Below the pieces are notes generated by a model. That model did not search any database. It saw only the letters and a list, made by a program, of their open reading frames with translations, and was not told where the DNA came from. Both the position numbers and the translations under genes were made by a program. This document shows, piece by piece, positions 27,899-37,406 of a stretch of 64,000 nt of DNA (position 1 is its first letter; every line of letters starts with the position of its first letter). This stretch comes from Mycolicibacterium litorale. Its GTDB lineage: Bacteria > Actinomycetota > Actinomycetes > Mycobacteriales > Mycobacteriaceae. Where the stretch lies: positions 3,906,001-3,970,000 of the forward strand of contig CP019882.1 in the NCBI GenBank assembly GCA_002007745.1. Direction: 5' to 3'.

Positions 27899-28462
27899 AT
27901 GAGTGAACCTGTTGTGACCCCGGCCGGGGAGTCCACCTCGGACGGGCCTCCGCGCGCCATGCTGATCGCCGCACTGGTGGTGGCCGTGGCGGCCATCGGT
28001 GCGGTGCTGGGTATCGCGGCCACCCGTCGGCCCCCGGTCGCGCCGGTGGTGATCGCGTCGGTGCCGGCGCCCAAGGCCGACTCCCCCACCTGCCGCACCC
28101 TGATCGAAGCCCTGCCCGATCGGCTCGGCGACTTTCAACGGGTGACGGCCGCACAACCGGCCCCGGCCGCGACGGCGGCGTGGCGTTCGGGCGACGACGG
28201 CGTTCCGGTGATCCTGCGATGCGGGGTGGACCGTCCCGCTGAGTTCGTGGTGGGCTCGCCCATCCAGATGGTCAACGGCGTGCAGTGGTTCCGGTTGGAC
28301 GACACCGCCAGCGACCGCAGCACCTGGGTCAGTGTGGACCGGCCGGTCTACGTCGCCCTGACCCTGCCGCAGCAATCCGGGCCGACACCCATCCAGGCCC
28401 TCTCGGATGCGATCGCCCACACCATGGCGGCGGTTCCGATCAGCCCCAACCCGGCCCGCTGA
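27899..28462 (+). CDS. DUF3515-family membrane-anchored protein
   Basis: A 187-residue protein with one N-terminal membrane helix (about 21-45). The exported domain has a Cys pair (TCRTL and LRCGVDRP), suggesting a disulfide. It corresponds to M. tuberculosis Rv2980. The gene follows the Lrp-domain gene by 18 bp and ends 4 bp before the convergent ddl. Function unknown. Confidence 0.82.
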   Translation: MSEPVVTPAGESTSDGPPRAMLIAALVVAVAAIGAVLGIAATRRPPVAPVVIASVPAPKADSPTCRTLIEALPDRLGDFQRVTAAQPAPAATAAWRSGDDGVPVILRCGVDRPAEFVVGSPIQMVNGVQWFRLDDTASDRSTWVSVDRPVYVALTLPQQSGPTPIQALSDAIAHTMAAVPISPNPAR

Positions 28463-28466
28463 AGGC

Positions 28467-29614
28467 TCAGCGCAGGCCGGTGCCCCGCGCGAGGGCGGTC
28501 TCGACCATGGTGCCCACCAGCGTGGGGTAGTCGACACCGGTGGCCGCCCACATCCTCGGGTACATCGAGATCGTCGTGAATCCCGGCATGGTGTTGATCT
28601 CGTTGACCACCGGACCCGCATCGGTCAGGAAGAAGTCGACGCGCGCCAGGCCTTGGCAATCCAGAGCCTTGAAAGTACGAATTGCCAAGCGACGCAACTC
28701 GTCTGCAACATCGTCGGCAATGTCGGCGGGTACGTCGAGTTCGGCGCCGTCATCGAGGTACTTGGTGGCGAAGTCATAGAAGCCGTCCTGGCCGCCCGGC
28801 GCGCCGGACACCCGGATCTCGCCGATCGCGCTGGCCCGCACCGAGCCGTCGGGGAATTCGAGTACCCCGCACTCGAGTTCCCGGCCCGGGATCGCCGCCT
28901 CGACGATCACTTTCGGATCGTGCCGGCGGGCATCGCTGATCGCCGCCGACAACTCGTCGGCGTTGCCGACCCGGCTGACACCGATCGACGAGCCGCCGCG
29001 GGCCGGTTTGACGAACATCGGAAAGCCAAGCCGCTCAATCTCGTCCAGGGTGGGCGCCGCCCGGCCTGGACGCAGCACCACGTGATCGCCGATCGGCAAC
29101 CCGTCGGCCGCAAGCAGTTTCTTGGTGAATTCCTTGTCCATTCCCGCCGCACTGGCGAACACCCGGCGCCCACGTAGGGCACCCCCGCCAGCTCGAGCAG
29201 GCCCTGAATGGTGCCGTCCTCACCGTAGGGCCCGTGCAGGATCGGGAACACCACGTCGACGGAGGTCAAGACCTCTCCCGCCGTCTGACCCAGCGACACC
29301 AGCTGGCCACGTCGCATCGGGTCGGCGGCCAGCGCCAGGGCGGTACCCGACTCGCCGCTGACCGCCGGTAGCTGCCGGCCGGTGATGGCCAGGGTTTCCG
29401 GACGCCCATCGGTGAGCACCCAAGAACCTTCCGGGGTGATCCCGACGGCCACGACCTCGAATCGCTGCGGGTCGAGATTGCGCAGAATGCTGCCCGCCGA
29501 CACACACGAGATGGCGTGCTCGGAGCTGCGGCCCCCGTAGATCACGGCGACGCGGATGCGGGCATCCGTCGTGCCCGATTGCGCCGGACTGTCGGAGGGC
29601 AGACGGGGAGTCAC
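28467..29614 (-). pseudogene. ddl: D-alanine--D-alanine ligase, split by a single-base frameshift
   Basis: An ATP-grasp ligase that makes D-Ala-D-Ala for peptidoglycan and is the target of D-cycloserine. The N-terminal part (GGRSSEHAIS; HGPYGEDGTIQGLLE) runs to VPYVGAG; the rest (FASAAGMDKEFTKK, then VKPARGGSSIGV and NEINTMPG) is in another frame. Adding one G to the GGG run (plus-strand CCC 29162-29164) restores VPYVGAGVFASAAGMD and a 382-residue protein. As the gene is normally essential, a sequence error is the best explanation. Confidence 0.9.
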
Positions 29615-29681
29615 AACCTAGAGAGGCTACAGCCCGGGCGTCGAGGGCACGATCCGACGCCCTGAACAGGCATTTTGGCGT

Positions 29682-30794
29682 TCATGACGGGTCCAGGGCA
29701 GCCAGCACGTCGGCCACCAGGTCATCGGGGTCCTCGATTCCCGCCGAGATCCTGGCGAAGCCGTCGCCAACCGGGTCTCCCCAGCGCGCCCGGCGATCCA
29801 CCGAGGTGTGGATGCCACCGAAGCTGGTCGCGGCCACCAGCAATGCACTGCGCTGCACCAGGGCGTGGACCGCCGCGGCGTCGGACAGTTCCAGGGAAAC
29901 CAGTCCGCCGAACCGACGCATCTGCGTGACGGCCACCGGATAGGACGGGTCGTCGGGCAGACCCGGGTAGCGCACCGACCGCACTCGGGGATGGTGGCGC
30001 AACGCGGTGGCCAGAGCCAGCGCATTGCGGCATTGCCGCTCGAAGCGCAGGCCGACACTGCCGATGCTGCGCAACACCAGCCAGGCCTCGAACGAACCGA
30101 GGATCGCCCCCGACAGCAGCCGCTCCCGCTCGAGGGCGGCCATCAGCTCGGGGTGGCTGCCCGCGATGTACCCGGCCAGCAGATCACTGTGCCCGGCCAG
30201 CGCCTTGGTGGCGCTGGCCACGACGAGGTCAGCACCCAGGGACAGCGGCTGCTGCCCCAACGGCGTGGCGGTGGTGTTGTCGACGAGCAGACGGGCGCCG
30301 CGGCCGCGGCAGATGCCGGCCAGACGATGCAGGTCCACGACATCCAGCCCGGGATTGGTCGGCGTCTCCGCCAGCACGACGTCGGCCCCTTCGGCCGCGT
30401 GGCACATTTGTTCGGCAGTCGCCTCGATAACCGTAACACCCAGCGGTGCAAGGCTTTCCACTGCGTAGCGGCGGACTTGGTAGTAGCCGTCGGCCGGTAC
30501 GACGAGCACTGACCCGGGCTTGGCCGTCACGCGCAGGGCGGTGGTGATGGCAGCCATCCCGGAACTGAACGTCAGCGCACCGTTGGCTTCTTCCAACTGG
30601 GCCAGCGCCGACTCCAGCTGGCGCCAGGTCGGATTGGAGCCCCGGCCGTAGGTGTCACGTTCGCTGCCCTCCTCGTCCGGCGAGAGGTGGAACGCCGATG
30701 CCAGCACCGGGCCTGGACCGATCGGATCACCGGGAACCGGCTGGGAACTGACGGCTTTGACCGCGCGGGTCGAGTCCCCGTAACGGTCGGTCAT
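29682..30794 (-). CDS. Cystathionine gamma-lyase/synthase-family PLP enzyme
   Basis: A 370-residue enzyme of the Cys/Met metabolism PLP family. The cofactor Lys is in VASATKALAGHSD, with phosphate-binding SSGMAAI upstream and AETPTNPG (Asp/Asn ring contacts) between. It could be a cystathionine gamma-lyase or related beta/gamma-eliminating enzyme; sequence does not separate these. Its ATG at 30794 overlaps the gpsA stop, so the two are translationally coupled. Confidence 0.85.
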   Translation of the reverse strand: MTDRYGDSTRAVKAVSSQPVPGDPIGPGPVLASAFHLSPDEEGSERDTYGRGSNPTWRQLESALAQLEEANGALTFSSGMAAITTALRVTAKPGSVLVVPADGYYQVRRYAVESLAPLGVTVIEATAEQMCHAAEGADVVLAETPTNPGLDVVDLHRLAGICRGRGARLLVDNTTATPLGQQPLSLGADLVVASATKALAGHSDLLAGYIAGSHPELMAALERERLLSGAILGSFEAWLVLRSIGSVGLRFERQCRNALALATALRHHPRVRSVRYPGLPDDPSYPVAVTQMRRFGGLVSLELSDAAAVHALVQRSALLVAATSFGGIHTSVDRRARWGDPVGDGFARISAGIEDPDDLVADVLAALDPS

Positions 30795-31801
30795 TCCGGC
30801 TTGGTGCTGCGACCGAGCAGCAACACGACGGCCTGATCCACCGACAACCCTCGGTGACACACCCGGTGCACCGCATCGGTGAGCGGCATTTCGACGTCGT
30901 AGCTGGAAGCCAGGGCCAGTATCGACTCGCACGAGGCGACCCCCTCGGCGACGTGCCCGTCGGCGGCGCGCTGGGCAGCCTCGATGGTGTCGCCACGCCC
31001 CAGGCGCTCGCCGAAACTGCGGTTCCGGGAAAACGGCGAGGTGCAGGTGGCTACCAAATCGCCGACTCCGGCCAGGCCGGCCAGTGTTGCGGACTTGGCG
31101 CCCAGCGCGATTCCCAGCCGCATCATCTCCGCCAGGCCGCGGGTGATGATCGCCGCCGCGGTGTTCTCGCCCAAGCCCACCCCCGCCGCCATGCCGCAGG
31201 CCAGCGCGATGACGTTCTTACACGCCCCACCGATCTCGGTGCCGATGACGTCGGCGTTGGTGTAGGGACGGAAGTACCCGGTGCTCAACGCGCGCTGCAA
31301 CGCCACCGCCCGGCCGGAGTCGGTGCACGCCACCACGGTGGCCGCGGGTTGTTCGTCGGCGATCTCGGCGGCCAGGTTGGGTCCCGACAGCACCGCGACC
31401 TGGCTGGGGTCGACACCGGTGACCTGGACGATCACTTGGCTCATCCGCATCAGACTGCCCAGCTCGATGCCCTTGGCGAGGCTCACCAGCGTGGCGCCGT
31501 CGGCCAAGAGCCCACGCCAGCGCTCGAGGTTGTCCCGCAGCGTCTGAGCGGGCACCCCCAGTAACACGGTGGTCAGCCCATCAAGTGCTTCGGCCGCGTC
31601 GGTGGTGGCGCGCACTGAGGCCGGCAGGCCGACCCCGGGAAGATAAGGAGTGTTGGTGTGCATGTAGTTGATTTCCTGGGCCACCTCGGCCCGCCGGGCC
31701 CACAACCTGACCTCCGAGCCGGCGTCGGCCAGCACCTTGGCCAACGCGGTTCCCCAGGCACCGGCACCCATCACCGCGGCAGTTCCCACCGAGCTGGTCA
31801 T
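30791..31801 (-). CDS. gpsA: Glycerol-3-phosphate dehydrogenase [NAD(P)+]
   Basis: A 336-residue enzyme that makes sn-glycerol-3-phosphate from dihydroxyacetone phosphate for phospholipids. The Rossmann motif MGAGAWGTALAKVLA is at the N-terminus; the catalytic Lys lies in GGACKNVIALACG and the substrate loop in TSPFSRNRSFG. ATG at 31801 is used; another ATG two codons upstream (31807) is equally possible. Divergent from fbiD. Confidence 0.95.
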   Translation of the reverse strand: MTSSVGTAAVMGAGAWGTALAKVLADAGSEVRLWARRAEVAQEINYMHTNTPYLPGVGLPASVRATTDAAEALDGLTTVLLGVPAQTLRDNLERWRGLLADGATLVSLAKGIELGSLMRMSQVIVQVTGVDPSQVAVLSGPNLAAEIADEQPAATVVACTDSGRAVALQRALSTGYFRPYTNADVIGTEIGGACKNVIALACGMAAGVGLGENTAAAIITRGLAEMMRLGIALGAKSATLAGLAGVGDLVATCTSPFSRNRSFGERLGRGDTIEAAQRAADGHVAEGVASCESILALASSYDVEMPLTDAVHRVCHRGLSVDQAVVLLLGRSTKPE

Positions 31802-31910
31802 GGTCATCAAGGTAGCCGAGGCACAACCCAGGGCTGCGCGAGCTGCCGTCACGGGTGCCGGCACCCCCGGGATTACAACCGGCACCGATGACGCTGGAAG
31901 GATGGTGACC

Positions 31911-32546
31911 ATGAGCGGCGCTGCGGACATCGGCGTGATCATCGCGGTCAAGCGCCTGTCGGCGGCCAAGACCAGGCTGGCACCGGTGTTCTCCACCGAC
32001 ACTCGCGAGCAGGTCGTGCTCGCCATGCTGGTCGACACCATCACTGCCGCGCGCGCGGTCAGCGCCGTGCAGTCGATCACGGTCATCACTCCCGACGCCA
32101 CCGCAGCGGCGGCCGTCAGTGAACTCGGGGCCGAGGTCCTTGCCGACACGACGCCGCACACCGAACCCGATCCGCTGAACACCGCCGTTCGGTTCGCCTG
32201 GACGACGGTTGCCAGCAGGACACCCAACACCCTTGTACTGCAAGGTGATCTGCCCGCCTTGCAACCTGCGGAACTCAGCGAGGCGGTGACCCAGGCCCGC
32301 GGGTACCCGCGCAGTTTCGTCGCCGACCGGCACGGCAGCGGGACGGCCGCGCTGTTCGCGTTCGGCGCTGCCCTCGACCCGCTGTTGGGCGCCGATTCGG
32401 CGCGCCGGCACCGAGATTCCGGGGCCGTGGAATTGACCGGGGCGTGGCCGGGCCTGCGGTGTGACATCGACACCCTCGAGGACCTGCGTGCTGCGCGCCG
32501 GCTCGGTGTCGGCCCGGCAACAGCGGGGGCAATCGGGCGCCACTGA
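31911..32546 (+). CDS. fbiD: Phosphoenolpyruvate/2-phospholactate guanylyltransferase FbiD (CofC)
   Basis: A 211-residue nucleotidyltransferase of coenzyme F420 biosynthesis. In mycobacteria it activates phosphoenolpyruvate with GTP to give the FbiA substrate. Seen: IIAVKRLSAAKTRLAP (nucleotide-binding N-terminus), LQGDLPAL (metal-binding Asp), and CDIDTLEDLRAA near the C-terminus. The ATG at 31911 was chosen for its spacing from GGAAGG. F420 use is supported by the PPOX/F420 protein further on. Confidence 0.93.
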   Translation: MSGAADIGVIIAVKRLSAAKTRLAPVFSTDTREQVVLAMLVDTITAARAVSAVQSITVITPDATAAAAVSELGAEVLADTTPHTEPDPLNTAVRFAWTTVASRTPNTLVLQGDLPALQPAELSEAVTQARGYPRSFVADRHGSGTAALFAFGAALDPLLGADSARRHRDSGAVELTGAWPGLRCDIDTLEDLRAARRLGVGPATAGAIGRH

Positions 32547-32613
32547 CGGTTAACAATGCCTGAACGACGGCCGACTTTCGGCTGCCGGCATCCGCAGCTG
32601 TTGCCGATGGGGG

Positions 32614-34785
32614 ATGATCGCACGTGTGACCGAGACTGAAACCGACGAGCGATCCGCGGACGACGACTGGCAGCCCGGTGACGCCGCGCCGGAGGCTCCT
32701 CCCGCGGCGACAGCCGAGGCCGTCGACGACCAGCTGCCTGAGGATCGGTACCTGAACCGCGAGCTGAGCTGGCTGGACTTCAACGCCCGGGTGCTGGCCC
32801 TGGCAGCCGACACCTCACTGCCCCTGCTGGAACGGGCGAAGTTCCTGGCGATCTTCGCCTCCAACCTCGACGAGTTCTACATGGTGCGCGTCGCCGGGTT
32901 GAAGCGCCGCGACGAGATGGGTCTGTCGGTGCGTTCGGCAGACGGGTTGTCCCCCCGTGAGCAGTTGCGCCGCATCGGCGAGCGCACCCGCCAGATCTCG
33001 CTGCGCCAAGCCCAGGTGTTCCTCGAGTCGGTGCGCCCCGCGCTGGCTGAGGAGGGCATCAGCATCGTCACGTGGTCCGAGCTCACTGACGCCGAGCGCA
33101 GTGAGCTGTCGACCTACTTTCATGAGCAGGTCTTCCCGGTCCTCACTCCGCTGGCTGTCGATCCCGCCCACCCGTTCCCGTTCGTCAGCGGCCTGAGCCT
33201 GAACCTGGCGATCACCGTGAAGTCCCCCGACGATGGCGGGGAACACTTCGCGCGCATCAAAGTTCCCGACAACGTCGACCGGTTCGTCAAACTCAAGGGG
33301 ACCAACGGCGACACCGACGTGGTGCGGTTCCTGCCCACCGAGGAACTCATCGCGGCATTCCTGCCGGTGTTGTTCCCCGGCATGGAGATCGTGGAGCATC
33401 ACGTGTTCCGCATCACCCGAAACGCCGACATGCAGGTCGAGGAAGACCGCGACGAAGACCTGCTGCAGGCGTTGGAACGCGAACTCGCCCGTCGCCGGTT
33501 CGGCTCTCCGGTACGGCTCGAGGTCGCCGACGACATGACCGAGCACATGCTCGAACTACTGTTGCGCGAACTCGACGTCGACCCCGGCGACGTGGTGCAG
33601 GTGCCGGGCCTGCTGGACCTCTCATCGCTGTGGCAGGTCTACGGCGTCGACCGACCGGCCCTCAAGGATCGCCCCTTCGTGCCGGCGACGCACCCCGCCT
33701 TCGGTGAGCGCGAGACACCGAAGAGCATCTTCTCGACACTGCGCGACGGTGATGTACTGGTGCACCACCCGTATGACTCGTTCTCGACGAGCGTGCAGCG
33801 CTTCATCGAGCAGGCCGCAGCCGATCCGAATGTGTTGGCCATCAAGCAGACGCTGTACCGAACATCCGGTGACTCCCCGATCGTCAACGCGCTCATCGAC
33901 GCCGCCCAGGCCGGCAAGCAGGTGGTCGCCCTCGTCGAACTGAAGGCTCGCTTCGACGAGCAGGCCAACATCAAATGGGCCCGCACGCTGGAAGACGCGG
34001 GCGTGCATGTGGTTTACGGCCTCATCGGCTTGAAGACCCACTGCAAGACCTGCCTGGTGGTGCGCCGCGAAGGGTCGACGATCCGTCGCTACTGCCATAT
34101 CGGCACTGGGAACTACAACCCCAAGACCGCACGGCTGTACGAGGACGTCGGTCTGTTGACGGCGGCACCGGACATCGGCGCCGACCTCACCGACCTGTTC
34201 AATTCGCTGACCGGGTATTCGCGCAAGCTGAACTACCGCAATCTGCTGGTCGCGCCTTACGGGGTGCGGCGCGGCATCATCGAGCGCATCGACCGCGAGA
34301 TCGACGCGCACCGTCAGAGCGGAAACGGGCGGATCCGGCTCAAGGCCAACGCCCTTGTCGACGAACAGGTCATCGACGCGCTCTATCGCGCCTCACAGGC
34401 CGGGGTTCGCGTGGAGGTGGTCGTTCGCGGGATCTGCGCGCTCAAGCCGGGTGCGGAGGGTTTCTCGGAGAACATCGTGGTCCGTTCCATTCTGGGCCGC
34501 TTCCTGGAACATTCGCGGGTCTTCCATTTCAATGCGATCAACGAGTTCTTCATCGGCAGCGCCGACATGATGCACCGAAATCTGGACCGGCGCGTCGAGG
34601 TCCTGGCGCAGGTGAAAGACCCTCGGTTGACGGCGTATCTGGACGAGGTGTTCGAGTCGGCGATGGATCCGTCGACCCGGTGCTGGGAGCTTGGTCCCGA
34701 CGGTCACTGGACCGCCTCACCGCAGGACGGCCGGCAGGTCCGGGATCACCAGGTGTGGCTGATGGAACTCCACCGGCAGCACTGA
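32614..34785 (+). CDS. ppk1: Polyphosphate kinase 1
   Basis: A 723-residue enzyme that reversibly polymerises ATP gamma-phosphate into polyphosphate. All four domains are present: N domain (RYLNRELSWLDFN), H domain, and two phospholipase D-like C domains; the autophosphorylated His is in RRYCHIGTGNYN. Polyphosphate supports stress signalling through MprAB-SigE in mycobacteria. The next gene, mutT1, follows by 69 bp. Confidence 0.96.
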   Translation: MIARVTETETDERSADDDWQPGDAAPEAPPAATAEAVDDQLPEDRYLNRELSWLDFNARVLALAADTSLPLLERAKFLAIFASNLDEFYMVRVAGLKRRDEMGLSVRSADGLSPREQLRRIGERTRQISLRQAQVFLESVRPALAEEGISIVTWSELTDAERSELSTYFHEQVFPVLTPLAVDPAHPFPFVSGLSLNLAITVKSPDDGGEHFARIKVPDNVDRFVKLKGTNGDTDVVRFLPTEELIAAFLPVLFPGMEIVEHHVFRITRNADMQVEEDRDEDLLQALERELARRRFGSPVRLEVADDMTEHMLELLLRELDVDPGDVVQVPGLLDLSSLWQVYGVDRPALKDRPFVPATHPAFGERETPKSIFSTLRDGDVLVHHPYDSFSTSVQRFIEQAAADPNVLAIKQTLYRTSGDSPIVNALIDAAQAGKQVVALVELKARFDEQANIKWARTLEDAGVHVVYGLIGLKTHCKTCLVVRREGSTIRRYCHIGTGNYNPKTARLYEDVGLLTAAPDIGADLTDLFNSLTGYSRKLNYRNLLVAPYGVRRGIIERIDREIDAHRQSGNGRIRLKANALVDEQVIDALYRASQAGVRVEVVVRGICALKPGAEGFSENIVVRSILGRFLEHSRVFHFNAINEFFIGSADMMHRNLDRRVEVLAQVKDPRLTAYLDEVFESAMDPSTRCWELGPDGHWTASPQDGRQVRDHQVWLMELHRQH

Positions 34786-34854
34786 GTGCACTGTCCGTCG
34801 CGACCCATCAGGTCCTGCCCCGCGGTGGGCCCGAATTGACTTGCAGGAGTTGAG

Positions 34855-35820
34855 GTGGCCAAGAGAGCGTCACGTGACGGCTCGAAGACCAAATCGACCA
34901 AGAAGGCTTCGGCAAAGAAGGCCACGGCGGCGCCCCGGCGCGTGATCGCGGCCGGTGCCGCGCTGTGGCGGCCCGACCCGAACACCGGCGAACCGTTGCT
35001 GGCGGTGATCCACCGACCGCGATACGACGACTGGTCGCTTCCCAAAGGGAAGGTCGATCCCGGCGAGAACGAGCCGGTGGCGGCGGTCCGCGAAATCTGG
35101 GAGGAGACCGGCCAGCGTGCCCGCTTGGGCCGTCGCCTGATCCAGACCCACTATCAGGTTCCACAGGGCCACAAGACGGTGCACTACTGGGCGGCACGGG
35201 CACTCGGCGGCGAATTCGCGCCCGGCGACGAGGTGGACCGGCTGGAGTGGCGATGCCTCGCCGATGCGTCGGAAAGCCTTACCTATCCTCATGACCGGGA
35301 AGTACTCGCGGCGTTCGCGGCACACCCGGCCGACACCCAGACCGTGCTGATCGTCCGGCACGGCACCGCGGGCATCAAGTCCCGTTACAAGGGCGACGAC
35401 CGAAACCGGCCGCTGGACAAGAACGGCCGCGCACAGGCTGAGTCGTTGGCGGGACAGCTGATGGCGTTCGGGGCCACCGACGTCTACGCGGCCGACCGGG
35501 TGCGGTGCATTCAGACCGTCGAGCCGTTGGCACAGGAACTCGGCGTGAAGATCTCCGTCGAGGCAAGCCTCACCGAAGAGGCGTACGCCGCCGACCCGGA
35601 CACCGCCCACCACCGGGTGACCGAAATCGCCGGACGGGGCGGCATTCCCGTCATCTGTACACAGGGCAAGGTGATCCCCTACCTGCTGGCCTGGTGGCGG
35701 CAGTCGGGCAAACCGGACAAGTCGCGCAACCGCAAGGGCAGCACGTGGGTGTTGTCATTGACGGGCGGACGAATACTGGCTGCCGACTACATCGACAGCC
35801 CGCTCGCTACTCGGGCCTGA
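34855..35820 (+). CDS. mutT1: Nudix hydrolase fused to a histidine phosphatase (MutT1)
   Basis: A 321-residue two-domain protein. The N-terminal Nudix domain has the box GKVDPGENEPVAAVREIWEE; the C-terminal domain starts at LIVRHGTAG, the phosphohistidine signature of the phosphoglycerate-mutase superfamily. MutT1 removes 8-oxo-GTP/dGTP and converts diadenosine polyphosphates. The first 27 residues are Lys/Ala-rich. The GTG at 34855 follows GGAG. Confidence 0.95.
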   Translation: MAKRASRDGSKTKSTKKASAKKATAAPRRVIAAGAALWRPDPNTGEPLLAVIHRPRYDDWSLPKGKVDPGENEPVAAVREIWEETGQRARLGRRLIQTHYQVPQGHKTVHYWAARALGGEFAPGDEVDRLEWRCLADASESLTYPHDREVLAAFAAHPADTQTVLIVRHGTAGIKSRYKGDDRNRPLDKNGRAQAESLAGQLMAFGATDVYAADRVRCIQTVEPLAQELGVKISVEASLTEEAYAADPDTAHHRVTEIAGRGGIPVICTQGKVIPYLLAWWRQSGKPDKSRNRKGSTWVLSLTGGRILAADYIDSPLATRA

Positions 35821-35875
35821 TCCGACGTCGCCGCAGGGCCGGACATCGTCGGCCCGTCTGGTTGCAGACACACAA

Positions 35876-35906
35876 GTACGCCGCGGGCACCAGGCCCGCG
35901 GCGTAC
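35876..35906. terminator. Strong bidirectional hairpin between mutT1 and hupB
   Basis: A perfect 13-bp stem (35876-35888 with 35894-35906; arm GTACGCCGCGGGC) closes a five-base loop ACCAG. It lies in the 99-bp gap between two convergent genes. There is no T run, but such L/I-shaped terminators are common in mycobacteria. Confidence 0.8.
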
Positions 35907-35919
35907 TCGACTGCTGAAT

Positions 35920-36591
35920 TTAGCGGCGGCCCTTCTTGGCCGGCGCCTTCTTGGCCGGAGCCTTGGTGGCGGCGGCCTTCTTGGCGGGCGCAGCCTTCTT
36001 GGCCGGAGCGGCCTTCTTGGCGGGCGCAGCCTTCTTGGCCGGAGCGGCCTTCTTGACCGGAGCGGCAGCCTTCTTCGCCGGCGCAGCCTTCTTCGCCGGC
36101 GCGGCCTTCTTCGCCGGAGCGGCCTTCTTGACCGGAGCGGCAGCCTTCTTGACCGGAGCGGCAGCCTTCTTCGCCGGCGCAGCCTTCTTCGCCGGAGCCT
36201 TGGTAGCGGCCTTCTTCACAACCGCCTTGCGGACGGCCTTCTTGGCGGCGGCCTTCTTGGCGGGGCCGGCGACAGCACCGCGCTTGACGGCCGGACCTTC
36301 AGCCGGAAGCTTCTGCGCGCCGGAGACGACGGCCTTGAACTGAGCGCCGGGACGGAAGGCGGGAACGGAAGTCGGCTTCACTTTGACGGTTTCGCCGGTG
36401 CGCGGGTTACGCGCGACACGGGCGGCGCGACGCCGCTGCTCGAAAACACCAAAGCCGGTGATCGTCACGCTGTCGCCCTTGTGCACCGCGCGCACAATGG
36501 TGTCGACGACGTTCTCCACCGCCAGGGTTGCTTGCCGACGATCTGAGCCCAATTTCTCCGTGAGTACGTCGATGAGCTCTGCTTTGTTCAT
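35920..36591 (-). CDS. hupB: Histone-like nucleoid protein HupB (HU/Hlp/MDP1) with a lysine-alanine tail
   Basis: A 223-residue nucleoid protein. Residues 1-95 are a normal HU domain (MNKAELIDVLTEKLG; GFGVFEQRRRAARVARNPRT, the DNA-binding arm). From about 100 to the end is a basic tail of PAKKA/PVKKA repeats, like eukaryotic H1 and typical of mycobacteria. The tail compacts DNA, is modified on lysines, and HU is linked to iron uptake and growth control. A GGAGGAATTGAATG start region supports the ATG at 36591. Confidence 0.97.
   Translation of the reverse strand: MNKAELIDVLTEKLGSDRRQATLAVENVVDTIVRAVHKGDSVTITGFGVFEQRRRAARVARNPRTGETVKVKPTSVPAFRPGAQFKAVVSGAQKLPAEGPAVKRGAVAGPAKKAAAKKAVRKAVVKKAATKAPAKKAAPAKKAAAPVKKAAAPVKKAAPAKKAAPAKKAAPAKKAAAPVKKAAPAKKAAPAKKAAPAKKAAPAKKAAATKAPAKKAPAKKGRR
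35935..36225. repeat. Low-complexity KKAAPA-coding repeats in hupB
   Basis: Near-identical 15-30 bp units (plus-strand GCCTTCTTGGCCGGAGC and GCCTTCTTCGCCGGCGC variants) encode the PAKKA/PVKKA tail. Repeats of this type change length between strains, and they are prone to assembly collapse. Confidence 0.85.
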
Positions 36592-36719
36592 TCAATTCCT
36601 CCGAAGCCAGTGGTCCACTTTGGACCGACTGCAGAACACGGTAAACCCTTGTGCTGCAGATTTCCAAGAGCCACGCCCAATTTCAGGCACCACTTAGGAG
36701 GATTTCAGCAATCCGCTTG

Positions 36720-36758
36720 CCGCCCTAGGGCGGTGATTCGAGGGGGGCTGAACCCCCC
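36720..36758. terminator. Palindrome and GGGGGG/CCCCCC hairpin between leuD and hupB
   Basis: A 14-bp perfect palindrome (CCGCCCTAGGGCGG, 36720-36733) is followed by a hairpin with six G:C pairs and loop CTGAA (36742-36758). Both lie between the leuD stop and hupB, so they probably end leuCD transcription and insulate the hupB promoter. The rest of the 199-bp gap has no gene; hupB promoter hexamers are not clear. Confidence 0.55.
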
Positions 36759-36790
36759 TTTCGGGGCGGGAATTCGGCGCCCCGCATCGT

Positions 36791-37387
36791 TCAGGAGTCC
36801 ACGGAAATGCGCGGCTTCCAGCTCGGCCGGGCCGCTTCGAAGGCTTCGATCTCCGGGAGTTTCCGCAGCGTAAGGCCTATATCGTCGAGACCTTCGAGCA
36901 GTCGCCACGCGGTGTAATCGTCAATCGTGAACGGCACCACGGCCGTTCCGGCGGTGATATTTCGATCTTGAAGATTCACAGTGATTTCCAGCCCGGGATT
37001 CTGCTCGATCAGCTTCCAGAGCAGTTCGACATCATCTTGAGCGACTTCGGCGGCCAGCAGTCCGGCCTTGCCGGCGTTGCCGCGAAAGATGTCGGCGAAT
37101 CGGGACGAGATGACGACCCGGAATCCGTAGTCCATGAGCGCCCACACGGCATGCTCGCGCGACGACCCGGTGCCGAAATCGGGTCCGGCCACCAACACCG
37201 AACCGCGGTCGAAGGGGCTCAGATTCAGAATGAAGGACGGATCGGCACGCCAAGCGGCGAACAGCCCGTCCTCGAAACCCGTTCGGGTGACCCGCTTCAA
37301 ATACACCGCCGGAATGATCTGGTCGGTGTCGACATTGGATCGGCGCAGCGGAACGCCGATGCCTGTGTGAGTGTGAAATGCCTCCAT
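36791..37387 (-). CDS. leuD: 3-isopropylmalate dehydratase small subunit
   Basis: A 198-residue subunit. Hallmarks are NVDTDQIIPAVYLK and GPDFGTGSSREHA, the swivelling domain that completes the aconitase-type active site. It works with LeuC to isomerise 2- to 3-isopropylmalate in leucine synthesis. It starts 19 bp after leuC ends. Confidence 0.96.
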   Translation of the reverse strand: MEAFHTHTGIGVPLRRSNVDTDQIIPAVYLKRVTRTGFEDGLFAAWRADPSFILNLSPFDRGSVLVAGPDFGTGSSREHAVWALMDYGFRVVISSRFADIFRGNAGKAGLLAAEVAQDDVELLWKLIEQNPGLEITVNLQDRNITAGTAVVPFTIDDYTAWRLLEGLDDIGLTLRKLPEIEAFEAARPSWKPRISVDS

Positions 37388-37406
37388 GGCGGTCTCCTTA
37401 GCAGGT

